From Streptomyces sp. NBC_01446 (lineage in GTDB: Bacteria; Actinomycetota; Actinomycetes; Streptomycetales; Streptomycetaceae): a stretch of 64,000 bases of DNA. The notes below the pieces were generated by a model. It did not search any database and was not told the DNA's origin. It was given only the letters and a program-made list of their open reading frames with translations. Made by a program: the position numbers and the translations under genes. This document shows positions 16,259 through 27,107 of the stretch, one piece after another. The stretch covers positions 992,001 to 1,056,000 of the forward strand of contig NZ_JAPEPO010000002.1 in the NCBI RefSeq assembly GCF_026340095.1, in the 5' to 3' direction. Numbering within the stretch: the stretch's first letter is position 1; every line of letters starts with the position of its first letter.

Positions 16259-16759
16259 ATGCTCCGCACCAGGTTCCTGTCCGTCACCGCCGCGTCGTCG
16301 CTCGTCTGGCTCGGTTCGGCGGCCCCAGCGGTCTCCGAACCGCCCGACGCCACGATCGCCGTCACGTCTCCGGCCGCCGACTCCGTACACCCCGTGAACA
16401 GCAGTCTCTTCGTCGGATGGCGCAACGACACCGGGCAGGAGGTCGACGTCTGGCTGGCGCAGGACGACGGTGCGGGCGGGACGCAGCGCCTGTTCAAACT
16501 GGCCTCGAAGGCGAGCAGCAAGCCGACGAGTGAGCTGGTCACGGCGGTGCCCGCGGTGCCGGACGGCACCGATTACACCGTAGAGGTCACGACTCGGGAC
16601 ACGGGTGTACGCGGCTACAGCGCCTCCTTCGAGGTGGGTCCCGTTCCGGCCGCCGGTCCGGCCGCCGGTACCGGTGCCGACGCCGGTACCGACTCCAGAG
16701 GGGCTCCGTGGCCGTCGCCCAACTGGGTTCAGGCGCAGGACGGGCACAGCCCTCGGTAG
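16259..16759 (+). CDS. Secreted KNH/Ser-Thr-rich anchored-type (PF10342-like) domain protein
   Basis: A signal peptide (MLRTRFLSVTAASSLVWLGSA, cleavage near APAVSE) precedes a roughly 90-residue beta domain (IAVTSPAADSVHPVNSSLFVGW to DGTDYTVEVTT) that matches the pattern of the yeast Kre9/KNH N-terminal domain. The tail is a Pro/Ala/Gly-rich low-complexity segment with PAAG repeats. It is 166 residues long. Its 3' end overlaps the convergent fur-type gene by 31 bp. Function in bacteria is unknown; an extracellular or wall-associated role is inferred. Confidence 0.75.
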   Translation: MLRTRFLSVTAASSLVWLGSAAPAVSEPPDATIAVTSPAADSVHPVNSSLFVGWRNDTGQEVDVWLAQDDGAGGTQRLFKLASKASSKPTSELVTAVPAVPDGTDYTVEVTTRDTGVRGYSASFEVGPVPAAGPAAGTGADAGTDSRGAPWPSPNWVQAQDGHSPR

Positions 16760-17139
16760 GTCACCTCGACCTTGGACACCTCGAAGCCGAACCGCTCCTG
16801 CGCCGGGAGTCCGGAGAGCGGGTCGCCGGTCGGGTGGACGTCGCGGATGATTCCGCAGCCGGAGCACACCAGGTGCTGGTGCGGCCGGTGCGCGTTCGGG
16901 TCGTAGCGCTTCGCACGGCCGTCCGTGGAGACCTCTATGACCTCGCCCAGCGCGACCAGTTCGCCCAGCGCGTTGTACACGGTCGCTCTGGAGATCTCGG
17001 GCAGCCGCTGCACCGCGCGGGCGTGCACCTCGTCGGCCGTGAGATGCACGTGATCACCGTCGAGAACCTCCGCCACGACGCGCCGCTGAGAGGTCATCCG
17101 CCAGCCACGCCCCCGCAGTCGCTCAAGCAGGCCGCTCAT
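16729..17139 (-). CDS. Fur-family peroxide/metal-responsive regulator
   Basis: The 136-residue protein shows the Fur fold: RMTSQRRVVAEVL, HLTADEVHARAVQRLPEISRATVYNALGEL (recognition helix), HQHLVCSGCG and CPSCA (structural zinc Cys pairs) and HRPHQH metal ligands. Because it lies upstream of and divergent from katG, it most likely is a PerR/CatR/FurA-type repressor of peroxide defence. The ATG at 17137-17139 follows AAGGTG. Confidence 0.9.
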   Translation of the reverse strand: MSGLLERLRGRGWRMTSQRRVVAEVLDGDHVHLTADEVHARAVQRLPEISRATVYNALGELVALGEVIEVSTDGRAKRYDPNAHRPHQHLVCSGCGIIRDVHPTGDPLSGLPAQERFGFEVSKVEVTYRGLCPSCA

Positions 17140-17622
17140 ATCGGTTCACCTTTTCAGGTTCGGTGGGATACCCGAGGTTGACCGGCGCACTCCCGGTCCC
17201 ATCGGAAATGCGATTGGTGCACTTCTTGACTTGGATTCTGTCCATCGTAGGATCGGTTATGGCGATAGCCAAGGGACAGGAAGACTCCAGTGCGGCAGGA
17301 GACAGAAGTTGATCACCTCCGAGGGGCGCGCGATCGTGCGTCGGTCGTTGCTCTCCTCATGCCGCCGGAGGCCCTCACCGTGCCCGACGTGGCCGGATTC
17401 GTGCCGCTACGCCTCACTCTGAGCCGTAGTGTCGACCCGTCCCGGAAGACCACGGCCTCGCAATCGACACGGTCCGCCCGGTCGAGACGATCACCCCGAT
17501 CACCCAGATCCCCGCGATCGTCCGGATCGACGAGGCTGAGGCCGTCCACGGGGCCCGCGCCCCACCCGTTCCAACGCCGTAGTTCCTGAGCAGTGTGATC
17601 CGCCGGTCCGGAAGGATTCCCA
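17140..17622 (+). promoter_or_regulatory. katG/fur intergenic region with a rightward promoter
   Basis: A rightward promoter candidate is TTGACT (17227-17232), 16 bp, TAGGAT (17249-17254). That would give katG an unusually long leader of about 360 nt. The leader contains protein-like stretches in two frames: MPPEALTVPDVAGFVPLRL from 17359, then EDHGLAIDTVRPVETITPIT in another frame up to a TAG near 17585, which may be a decayed gene. I see no clear Fur box. Confidence 0.45.
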
Positions 17623-19854
<2,232 letters not shown>

Positions 19855-19869
19855 TCACGCATGACCGCG

Positions 19870-19906
19870 AAGTCCAGGCCGGCCCGCACCGGGCCGGCCT
19901 GGACTT
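19870..19906. terminator. Strong terminator between katG and the HPP gene
   Basis: A perfect 16-bp stem (19870-19885 with 19891-19906) closes a 5-nt loop GCACC. It begins 15 bp after the katG stop and serves the convergent HPP gene from the other side. There is no long T run, as is usual in Streptomyces. Confidence 0.85.
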
Positions 19907-19963
19907 CCGCGTTTCCGCATCAAATCTCCGTCAGGTCCGGCGCTGGGCAAGCCGTCCCGGAGG

Positions 19964-20521
19964 TCACCACCAGTACGCCGGGTACTTCGGAGCCCCGCGC
20001 CGTACGCGAGAAGCCGCGAAGCCGGTCAGGGCGAGCAGCACGGTGGAGCCGAACAACAGCGGCACGAAGCGGCCGGGCGCCGGCGTCTGGAGCACGACGA
20101 TCACCGCGGTGGCACAGGCCGCCGAGTGCGGGGTACGGGCGAGCATCGTCGCGGCGAGGGTGACGCCTCCCGCCAGTGCCGCCGTCCACGGGCTGCTGTG
20201 CGTCAGCGCGAGGACCGCGTAACCGGACCCCGCACCGAGCAGGTGGCCGACGACGATGCTCCGGGGCTGGGCCAGGGGCAGGGTGGGCGCGCTGTGCACG
20301 AGGGCTGCGCTCGCGGCCAGCGGCGGTATCAGGACCGGCTCATGGATCATCGCGCCTATCGCCACGAGGCCGAGCAGTACCGCGGTGACCGCGCTGACGC
20401 TGTGGAAGGCCGCCGCCGCGGTGGGACGGGCCGGTGCACGGCCGACCCGGCGCGGCAGGCGGGGCGAATCGGGCGCAGGAGCGGGCTGCGGCTGCGGGCG
20501 CAGCAGGGAATCAGTGCTCAC
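19964..20521 (-). CDS. HPP-family integral membrane protein
   Basis: The 185-residue protein has about four membrane segments and the HPP-type core: VLIPPLAASAALVHSAPTLPLAQPRSIVVGHLLGAGSGY, given here by its key part PLAQPRSIVVGHLLGA, and LQTPAPGRFVPLLFGS. HPP proteins are found near nitrite/nitrate or stress genes; some plant members transport nitrite. No operon partner is visible. Function is not established. Confidence 0.85.
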   Translation of the reverse strand: MSTDSLLRPQPQPAPAPDSPRLPRRVGRAPARPTAAAAFHSVSAVTAVLLGLVAIGAMIHEPVLIPPLAASAALVHSAPTLPLAQPRSIVVGHLLGAGSGYAVLALTHSSPWTAALAGGVTLAATMLARTPHSAACATAVIVVLQTPAPGRFVPLLFGSTVLLALTGFAASRVRRGAPKYPAYWW

Positions 20522-20852
20522 GGTGACGATTTCTGGGACAGGCGGCTCACGGCCGGCAGGACGACGGGAGAAGGAACGGTCGTAGCTGCGCGGAGCACAC
20601 CTCTGTGATCAACAGTGGTTCTGACCTTGCGCCTGTCCTGGTGGGGCGGGCGCAGTCCAGGGAAGATTTTACCTGCCGAGCCGGAGGCGCCGGGCGCGGG
20701 GGCGGCCGATCACCTGGCGACGTCGGCCTGGAGCGCTCTCGCTCTCCCCCACACCACGCCGCCTCACATCCACGGCATCCTTACCCCGTCCTGAACAGAC
20801 CCTGACCGCAAACTTGTTGAACGGGATCAGGACGCACGGGACCATTCGCCCC
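20522..20852. other. Intergenic stretch without a recognisable gene
   Basis: These 331 bp hold the divergent promoters of the HPP gene and the following membrane-protein gene. A relatively AT-rich patch (GGAAGATTTTACCTG, near 20657) may be promoter DNA. I see no supported coding sequence or strong repeat. Confidence 0.4.
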
Positions 20853-21428
20853 ATGGACGAACCGGGCGCTGTCTACGAGATCCGCTACGGGTGGACCGCC
20901 TCCGCCTGGCTGGCTCTGGCGTTCGCCCTGCTGATCGGCGTGGGATTCGTCCCCGGCGCCGAACCCCCGGGGAACGACCATGTCGAGCTGATCCTCGCGC
21001 CCTACGTGGCTCTGGTCATGCCGGCCGCCGCCCTCCGACGGACCGCGGTACGCATCGACGCCCACGGCATCACCCTGGGCGGCGGGGTGTTCTTCCGTAG
21101 ACCGGAATTCCTCCCCTGGGTCGAGATCGCGTCCGTCAGCTTCCACGCCGGCGCTCGGGGAGCGGGACGCCTCCGGCTCCCCGAGCTCGAAGTGCGTCAC
21201 CGCGGGGGGCCTGCCCCGCGGTGGGGACCGGCCACGTCCCCGGCGCTGCGCGAGTTCGACGCGTATCTGTCGACGCACGTGGATCCCGACTTCGTCGAGG
21301 CCTTCAAAGGCACCACGGAGTCCACCCGTTCCATGGTGCTGTGCAAGGTGGACACCCGGCGCCTCGAACGGGCCGTACGGGCCTTCGCTCCCCAGGTCCA
21401 CGTCTTCGGCGACGTAGGCCGACCATGA
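20853..21428 (+). CDS. Membrane protein of unknown function
   Basis: The protein (191 residues from the ATG at 20853) begins with two hydrophobic segments (TASAWLALAFALLIGVGF and LILAPYVALVMPAAAL), then has a cytosolic PH-like domain: VRIDAHGITLGGGVFFRRPEFLPWVEIASVSF. That pattern resembles bacterial PH-domain membrane proteins. It is followed closely by another membrane-protein gene in the same direction. No function is assigned. Confidence 0.65.
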   Translation: MDEPGAVYEIRYGWTASAWLALAFALLIGVGFVPGAEPPGNDHVELILAPYVALVMPAAALRRTAVRIDAHGITLGGGVFFRRPEFLPWVEIASVSFHAGARGAGRLRLPELEVRHRGGPAPRWGPATSPALREFDAYLSTHVDPDFVEAFKGTTESTRSMVLCKVDTRRLERAVRAFAPQVHVFGDVGRP

Positions 21429-21546
21429 CGATGCGACCAAGGATCTGACTGAACGCGAGCGTCGGGCATGGGAGTTGATTGACCATGAAGGTGTCTGCGG
21501 AGGCGGGCTCGGCATCAGTCGGCACGTACGGGAGGGCGAGGCAGCC

Positions 21547-22356
21547 ATGGCCGAACGTGAGGGGCCGCAGCCGCCGTACTCTTCGGCACCGGTCCCGTCC
21601 CGCCTTGGCTCCGGCTGCTTCCCATGGACGGGGCTCGCGGTTCTCATCGCCATCCTCTCCGGGCTGTTCCTGTTCCTCGGCCGCGGCGGCGAACCCGGGA
21701 GCGGCCACCCCGGGGGCAGTAGACAGCAGACCTACGTCGACGAGATCGGCGAGGCACGGCAGCAGCTCTTCAAAGGTGAACTCGTCCGCACCAGTACGAA
21801 GTCACTGCATCTCGTGGCCGGAGGCGATCCGCTCCGTTACCGGGCCCAGATCCTGGGCAGTTGGCGCTCGGACGGGCCCGGTGGGACACACTCCCCCACC
21901 AGTGCGGGCGCCGAGATCGGCGTGAAGCTGCACTGCTCGGGTGCCCAAGTGCGGTGCGCGCCCCTGTCGTCGGAGCGTCAGAACGTCATCTCCAAGACGG
22001 ACAAGGCCACGTGGCTGTGGGACGTGAGCGCCAAGAAGGCGGGGACGGTCACCTTGTCCGTGACGGTGACCGCCTACTACCGGGACAGCGACACCGTGCT
22101 CCTTGAGCAGACACCCGCTACCACCCACGTCAAGGTGGCGGCCCCGCCCGGCGACAGCTTCGCTTGGGTGAAGCAGGCCTGGCGGTGGATCTCCGACGCG
22201 ATCACAAGTCTGGGCGGGCTCGCGGTGTCCCTGACCGCCGTCATCACCCTGGCGGTGATGCTGGCCCGCCGAACGCCCGCGGCGACCGGCCCCGAGCCCA
22301 GTAACCCCGAACCCGGCAACGACAACACCGACGCGGACACCAACTCGCCGTCCTGA
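21547..22356 (+). CDS. Membrane-anchored protein with extracytoplasmic beta domain
   Basis: Two membrane segments (TGLAVLIAILSGLFLFLG near residue 35 and GLAVSLTAVITLAVMLA near residue 230) flank an exported region of about 160 residues with beta-rich, Ig-like character (TVTLSVTVTAYYRDSDTVLL). The tail is Pro/Asn/Asp-rich. The ATG at 21547 follows GGGAGGGCGAGG. It follows the preceding membrane-protein gene by 118 bp. No known family is recognised. Confidence 0.65.
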   Translation: MAEREGPQPPYSSAPVPSRLGSGCFPWTGLAVLIAILSGLFLFLGRGGEPGSGHPGGSRQQTYVDEIGEARQQLFKGELVRTSTKSLHLVAGGDPLRYRAQILGSWRSDGPGGTHSPTSAGAEIGVKLHCSGAQVRCAPLSSERQNVISKTDKATWLWDVSAKKAGTVTLSVTVTAYYRDSDTVLLEQTPATTHVKVAAPPGDSFAWVKQAWRWISDAITSLGGLAVSLTAVITLAVMLARRTPAATGPEPSNPEPGNDNTDADTNSPS

Positions 22357-22535
22357 GCGACGCAAAGTGACGCAGAGCGCCGCGACACTACGTGAGGCCA
22401 AGGTCACAGTTTCGCGCGGAGTGGCCGACTCCGCGCCCAATTTCCCAGGTCAGAGCCGCCCACAGGGCAACTCCCCACCTCCGCCGCGTGGCACAGGGAC
22501 GCCGATTGTCACACCGACCCTCTAGGCTTCTTCAC

Positions 22536-22712
22536 ATGTCCACCACTCCGATCCCTGGTTCCGTGCGGTCCGCCGACGATCTGAACGAAGAGATTCGCTG
22601 CCTGATGCTGTGCAGCGGTGGCCGGTTGAGCGCGGAACAGCGCCGGGAGTACGAAGTTCTCGTCATCGAGTGGTCCGCGGCGATACGTGGCGAGGTTGTG
22701 AAGGCCGCGTAA
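22536..22712 (+). CDS. Small conserved hypothetical protein
   Basis: This 58-residue protein (MSTTPIPGSVRSADDLNEEI start) is acidic and helical with a two-cysteine segment RCLMLC and the tail EYEVLVIEWSAAIRGEV. TAGGCT lies seven bases before the ATG, the arrangement of a leaderless Streptomyces promoter. Homologues in streptomycetes are familiar as hypotheticals; no function is known to me. Confidence 0.7.
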   Translation: MSTTPIPGSVRSADDLNEEIRCLMLCSGGRLSAEQRREYEVLVIEWSAAIRGEVVKAA

Positions 22713-23001
22713 GCCCCGGGCCCACCCCTGCCGGTCGCGCACCCGTGGTGTCACTCGGACGGCTGCGGGGCCAGCCGGTGCAGCCATTTCCGGTCGCAGT
22801 ACTGGGCGCTTGGTTCACGGCGCCGGGCCGGGTGATCGCACCGAGATCGACAGTCTGAAAGGTCCGGCTGAGGTGCACTTGTCACCTTCTCCGCACGACG
22901 GCCGTCCGCGACCACCAACACGACCGAGGACTACGGGGGGCCAGGGGTTGTTCCAGGCTCCCGCACCGGCCCGCCCGAGCGGCGCACCCTGCAGACACAG
23001 A
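22713..23001. other. Intergenic stretch between the small gene and the tRNA terminator
   Basis: About 290 bp with no supported gene on either strand. A short AT-richer patch around 22855 (CAGTCTGAAAGGTCC) is unremarkable. Confidence 0.4.
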
Positions 23002-23031
23002 AAGGCCCGGATCCAGAAGGATCCGGGCCTT
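23002..23031 (-). terminator. Terminator of the tRNA-fMet gene
   Basis: A 13-bp perfect stem AAGGCCCGGATCC / GGATCCGGGCCTT with a 4-nt loop lies 10 bp past the 3' end of the tRNA and reads leftward into TTTCTG. Confidence 0.85.
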
Positions 23032-23040
23032 GTCCATCAG

Positions 23041-23114
23041 TAGCGGGGACAGGATTTGAACCTGCGACCTCTGGGTTATGAGCCCAGCGAGCTACCGAGC
23101 TGCTCCACCCCGCG
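23041..23114 (-). tRNA. Initiator tRNA-fMet (CAT)
   Basis: The leftward cloverleaf has acceptor CGCGGGG with CCCCGCT, anticodon arm CTGGG-CTCATAA-CCCAG, and T loop TTCAAAT. The anticodon is CAT. The mismatch at position 1:72 and the three G:C pairs (GGG/CCC) in the anticodon stem identify it as the initiator rather than elongator tRNA. CCA is not encoded. Confidence 0.97.
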
Positions 23115-23174
23115 TCGGTAGACACCACCGTACGCCATTGCAGCCGGTCCCCATGACCACGTGCCCGCGGATCG

Positions 23175-24512
23175 CTAGCGGACGAGGCACGGGCGCTTGC
23201 TGTCGAACTGCCAGTCCGGGACCAGGTACCGCATCCCGTTGGCGTCGTCACGCGCCCCCAGGGCCTTCGTCCTGTAGAGGTCGTGGGCCGCGAGGAGTCG
23301 GTCCATGTCGAGCTGGACGCCCAGGCCCGGGGCGTCGGGCACGGCGATCTCACCGTCGACGATCCGGGGCGGGGCGGTGGTGAGGCGCTCCAGGCCTTCC
23401 TGCCAGATCCAGTGCGTGTCCAGGGCGTTGTACTCGCCGGGGGCGGCGGCTCCGCAGTGGGTCACCATCGCGAGGGAGATGTCGAAGTGGTTGTTGGAGT
23501 GGCAGCCCCAGGTCAGGCCCATCGCGTTGCAGAGCTGGGCCACGCGGACCGAGCCCTGCATGGTCCAGAAGTGCGGGTCGGCCAGGGGGATGGAGACCGA
23601 CTGGAGCGCCAGGGCGTGGGTGAGCTGGCGCCAGTCCGTGGCGATCATGTTGGTCGCGGTGGGCAGGCCCGTGGCGCGACGGAACTCGGCGAGGATCTCA
23701 CGGCCGGAGTAGCCGCCTTCGGCACCGCAGGGGTCCTCGGCGTAGGCGAGGGTGCCGGACAGGGGTGTGCACAGCTCGATCGCCTCGCGCAGCGACCACG
23801 CGCCATTGGGGTCGAGTGTGATCCTCGCCTCGGGGAAGCGGTCCTTCAGTGCCTCGACGGCCCTGACCTCCTCGGCGCCTTCCAGGACTCCGCCCTTGAG
23901 CTTGAAGTCGCGGAATCCGTACCGGTCGTACGCGGCCTCGGCCTGACGGACGATGGCGTCGGGTGTCAGGGCCTCTTCGTGGCGGACGCGGTGCCAGTCG
24001 ACGGCCGAGTCGGGTTCGCGGACGTATTCCAGGTCGGTGCGGTCTGGGTCACCGACGTAGAAGAGGTATCCCAACACCCTTACGGAGTCGCGCTGTTGGC
24101 CGTCGCCGAGGAGTGCCGCGACGGGGACGTCGAGGTGCTGGCCCAGGAGGTCGAGCATCGCCGACTCGACGGCGGTGACGGCGTGGACGGTGGTGCGCAG
24201 GTCGAAGGTCTGGGCGCCTCGGCCGCCCGCGTCGCGGTCGGCGAACCTGGCTCCGATCTCGCACAGGACGCGCTTGTAGTCGCCCACCTTCGCGCCGACC
24301 ACGAGGGACTCGGCGTCGCGCAGGGTCTGGGTGATCTTCTCGCCGCCCGGCACCTCGCCCAGGCCGGTGCGGCCTTCCGAGTCCTGGAGGAGGACGATAT
24401 TGCGGGTGAAGTAGGGGCCGTGCGCGCCGGAGAGATTCAGTTCCATGCAGTCCCGGCCGGCGACCGGATAGACGGCGAACGCGGTGACGGTCGGCTGCTT
24501 GCTCAAGGTCAT
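23175..24512 (-). CDS. gudD: D-glucarate dehydratase
   Basis: The 445-residue protein (Escherichia coli GudD is about 446) belongs to the mandelate-racemase branch of the enolase superfamily. Visible motifs are FRDFKLKGG (catalytic KxK), ITLDPNGAW (Asp, metal ligand), AYAEDPCGAEGG (Glu), TNMIATDWRQL and WGCHSNNHFDISLAM (catalytic His). It converts D-glucarate to 5-dehydro-4-deoxyglucarate. It is the last gene of a leftward operon after kdgD and a GntP symporter, separated from the latter by 40 bp. Control by the divergent IclR gene is likely. Confidence 0.96.
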   Translation of the reverse strand: MTLSKQPTVTAFAVYPVAGRDCMELNLSGAHGPYFTRNIVLLQDSEGRTGLGEVPGGEKITQTLRDAESLVVGAKVGDYKRVLCEIGARFADRDAGGRGAQTFDLRTTVHAVTAVESAMLDLLGQHLDVPVAALLGDGQQRDSVRVLGYLFYVGDPDRTDLEYVREPDSAVDWHRVRHEEALTPDAIVRQAEAAYDRYGFRDFKLKGGVLEGAEEVRAVEALKDRFPEARITLDPNGAWSLREAIELCTPLSGTLAYAEDPCGAEGGYSGREILAEFRRATGLPTATNMIATDWRQLTHALALQSVSIPLADPHFWTMQGSVRVAQLCNAMGLTWGCHSNNHFDISLAMVTHCGAAAPGEYNALDTHWIWQEGLERLTTAPPRIVDGEIAVPDAPGLGVQLDMDRLLAAHDLYRTKALGARDDANGMRYLVPDWQFDSKRPCLVR

Positions 24513-24552
24513 TGCGGTTCCTGTGGTCGGAAGGTGTGCGGGTTGACGTGTG

Positions 24553-25890
24553 TCACAGGCTCAGGAAGTCCAACGCCCATTCCATGGCAAGTACGCCGCC
24601 CAGGCCCAGCACCGCGAGCACGGTCGTGTACGTGGTCCTGACCTTGATCGCGTCGATGACCGAGAGGTTGAAGTACTCCTTGAAGAGCCAGAATCCGGGG
24701 TCGTTCACATGGGAGAACGCGATCGAGCCGCAGGAGACGGCGAGAACCATGATCTCGGGGTGGATGCCGCTGCCCGCCAGGAGCGGAAGCACGACGCCGG
24801 ACGCCGTGACGACGGCGACCGTCGCCGAGCCGAGGGCCACGCGCAGGATGACCGCGATGAGCCAGGCCAGGATGAGGGGCGAGATGGCCCAGCTGTCCGT
24901 GACGTCCTTGATGTAGTCGGAGATCCCGCCTTCGACGAGGACGTTCTTGAAGGCGCCGCCGGCGCCGATGACCAGGAGGATCATCGCCATCGCCTGCGCC
25001 GCCGAGGCGCAGGAGGCGCTGACTTCCGTAAGGCTGCGGCCGATGCGCGGCCCGAACGCCCAGATCGCCAGGAGCAGCGTCAGCATGAGCGCGATCGGGG
25101 CCGAACCGATGAACGCGACCGCGTGCAGGAACGGGCTGTCGCCGGACGTGACCATGTCGATCACCGCGGCGCCCGCGATCAGGACCACCGGGAAGAGGGC
25201 CACGAGCAGTGACCAGCCCATGCCGGGCATCTCTTCGTCGGTGAACTCGCGGTCGCTGACGAGGCCCTTGGGGATGGACGGGTTCATCGCCTTCACGAAC
25301 GGCAGGCGCGGCCACGCGAGGGCGATCAGCGCTCCGGCCGGTACGGCGATGAAGAGGCCGTAGAACAGGGTGTGTCCGACGGAGGCATGGAAGGTCGCGG
25401 CGACGGCGGTGGGGCCGGGGTGCGGCGGGAGGAAGCTGTGCATGGTGGACAGGGCGATCGACATCGGCAGGCCGACCCACAGCAGCTTCGCGCCGGTGAC
25501 CCGCACGAGGGTGAACGCGATGGGCACGATGATGATGAAGGCGACCTCGTAGAACATGGTGACGCCGATGAGCATGGACGTGACCACCATGGCCACCTGC
25601 ACCCAGCGCGGCCCGAAGGCGTCGAGGAGCCGGTTGGCTATTCGTTGCGCCGCTCCTGAGTCCCCCATGACGCGGCCGACCATGGCGCCTAGGCCGATGG
25701 TCAGCATCGTGTCGCCGATCTGGCCGCCGATGCCCTCCGAGAGGACGTCCGGGATCGTCGCTGCCGGAATCCCCTGCACCAAGGCGACGCCGATCGCCAC
25801 GAGGAGGAGGGCGGCGAACCCGTTCATTCTCAGCCTGGTCATGAGGAAGAGCAGAATCAGAACGCTTATTCCCACTACGACGAGAGGCAA
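24553..25890 (-). CDS. GntP-family sugar-acid:H+ symporter
   Basis: The 445-residue membrane protein has 12-14 hydrophobic segments and GntP hallmarks: MSIALSTMHSFLPPHPGPTA, RVALGSATVAVVTASGVVLPL, and GSIAFSHVNDPGFWLFKEY. It is placed between kdgD and gudD, so glucarate or a related hexarate is the likely substrate rather than gluconate. The start is a TTG at 25888-25890 preceded by AAAGGGGA. A 22-bp direct repeat lies just upstream. Confidence 0.93.
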   Translation of the reverse strand: MPLVVVGISVLILLFLMTRLRMNGFAALLLVAIGVALVQGIPAATIPDVLSEGIGGQIGDTMLTIGLGAMVGRVMGDSGAAQRIANRLLDAFGPRWVQVAMVVTSMLIGVTMFYEVAFIIIVPIAFTLVRVTGAKLLWVGLPMSIALSTMHSFLPPHPGPTAVAATFHASVGHTLFYGLFIAVPAGALIALAWPRLPFVKAMNPSIPKGLVSDREFTDEEMPGMGWSLLVALFPVVLIAGAAVIDMVTSGDSPFLHAVAFIGSAPIALMLTLLLAIWAFGPRIGRSLTEVSASCASAAQAMAMILLVIGAGGAFKNVLVEGGISDYIKDVTDSWAISPLILAWLIAVILRVALGSATVAVVTASGVVLPLLAGSGIHPEIMVLAVSCGSIAFSHVNDPGFWLFKEYFNLSVIDAIKVRTTYTTVLAVLGLGGVLAMEWALDFLSL

Positions 25891-25901
25891 GTCAGTTCCC
25901 C

Positions 25902-25945
25902 TTTGAACTGTGGATCGAACTGCTTTGAACTGTGGATCGAACTGC
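25902..25945. repeat. 22-bp tandem direct repeat in the symporter leader
   Basis: Two exact, adjacent 22-bp copies (25902-25923 and 25924-25945) start TTTGAACTGTGGATCG. They are immediately upstream of the TTG start and Shine-Dalgarno of the symporter gene, within the operon. Confidence 0.9.
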
Positions 25946-26018
25946 GGATCGCGGGTCGGGCGGGTATGAAAGCTGAGCGCGGCGAAGCGGTGGGGCTTCG
26001 ACTACGCGTGTCCGGCGG

Positions 26019-26978
26019 TCAGTTGACGCGCCGCACGGCTCCGACCAGGTTCAGCCCGGCGTCCAGCACCTTCTCGAGATCCGCGAGGTCGGCGGGCGAC
26101 GGGTCGGTGAGCGGGGCACGAACAGGGCCGACCGGGAGGCCGCGCAGCCGGGCCGCGGCCTTGACGAGGGAGACGGCGTAGCCGGGCACGCGGTCGCGCA
26201 GTTCCACCAAGGGAACGTAGAAGTCGCGCAGGAGCTTGTTCACCGCCTCGTCGTCACCCGCCCGCAGCGCGGTGAAGAAGGCCTTCGCGATTTCGGGCGC
26301 GAACGCGTGAACCGCGGAGGAGTAGGCGGGCACGCCGACGGTGGCGTAGGCGCGGGCCTGCATCTCGGCGGTGGCGGCGCCGTTGAAGAAGAGGAAGCCG
26401 TCGGGTGCGGCGAGTGTCAGGCGCTGGAGCCGGTCCAGGTCGGAGTGCCCGTCCTTCAGGCCGACGACGGTGGGGATCCCGGCGATCCGGCGCAGGGCGT
26501 CCGCGCCGAAAGTGACCTGGTCGCGCTGGTACGCGATCAGCGGCAGCCGGGTGCCCGCGGCGATCCGCCGCAGCTGTTCCACCAGGCCGTCCTGTGGAGC
26601 GCCGACCAGGTAGTGCGGCAGCACGAGCAGCGCGTCCGCGCCTTCCTCCTGCGCGATCCGGGCGAACCGCAGCGCCTGCGACCAGCCGTAGCCGATGCCG
26701 GCGACCACCGGGAGCCGCCCGTCGGCGACCTCGACCGTGACCCTGACGACCGCCCGGTACTCCTCCTCGTCCAGCGAGAAGAACTCCCCCGTTCCGCAGG
26801 CGGGGAAGACCATGCCCGGCGCGTTGGCCAACTGGGCGGTCAGATAGGTCCGGTAGGCGTCCAGGTCGAGGCTGCCGTCGTCCCGAAGGCTCGTGAGCGG
26901 GAAGGACAGCACCCCCTTCGTCATCCCGTCACGCAGCTTCTGCGCGACATCCTCGGGTTGCATGCCGACCTCGTTCAT
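26019..26978 (-). CDS. kdgD: 5-dehydro-4-deoxyglucarate dehydratase
   Basis: A DapA-fold lyase of about 319 residues: GMVFPACGTGEFFSL (substrate loop), LPLIAYQRDQVTF, and VVGLKDGHSDL with the Schiff-base lysine. It converts 5-dehydro-4-deoxyglucarate (KDG) to alpha-ketoglutarate semialdehyde with water and carbon dioxide release, directly after GudD. It is the first gene of the leftward operon. The ATG at 26976-26978 with GGGGAT upstream is chosen; an ATG at 26993 and one at 26963 are alternatives. Confidence 0.93.
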   Translation of the reverse strand: MNEVGMQPEDVAQKLRDGMTKGVLSFPLTSLRDDGSLDLDAYRTYLTAQLANAPGMVFPACGTGEFFSLDEEEYRAVVRVTVEVADGRLPVVAGIGYGWSQALRFARIAQEEGADALLVLPHYLVGAPQDGLVEQLRRIAAGTRLPLIAYQRDQVTFGADALRRIAGIPTVVGLKDGHSDLDRLQRLTLAAPDGFLFFNGAATAEMQARAYATVGVPAYSSAVHAFAPEIAKAFFTALRAGDDEAVNKLLRDFYVPLVELRDRVPGYAVSLVKAAARLRGLPVGPVRAPLTDPSPADLADLEKVLDAGLNLVGAVRRVN

Positions 26979-27107
26979 AGATCTGATCCCCATATGCAGA
27001 TGGCGTCCATGTATGAGAATGGAGGCTAAGTCGGTGAACCGGTCGGGTCAATGGGTGAAGCCCCGCCGATTTACGATGACCGGCATCGGGAAGCAGGGGG
27101 AACGCGC

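Noticed and set aside
23283..24641. A 452-codon rightward frame over gudD
   Set aside because: gudD motifs are complete; the frame is a codon-position shadow.
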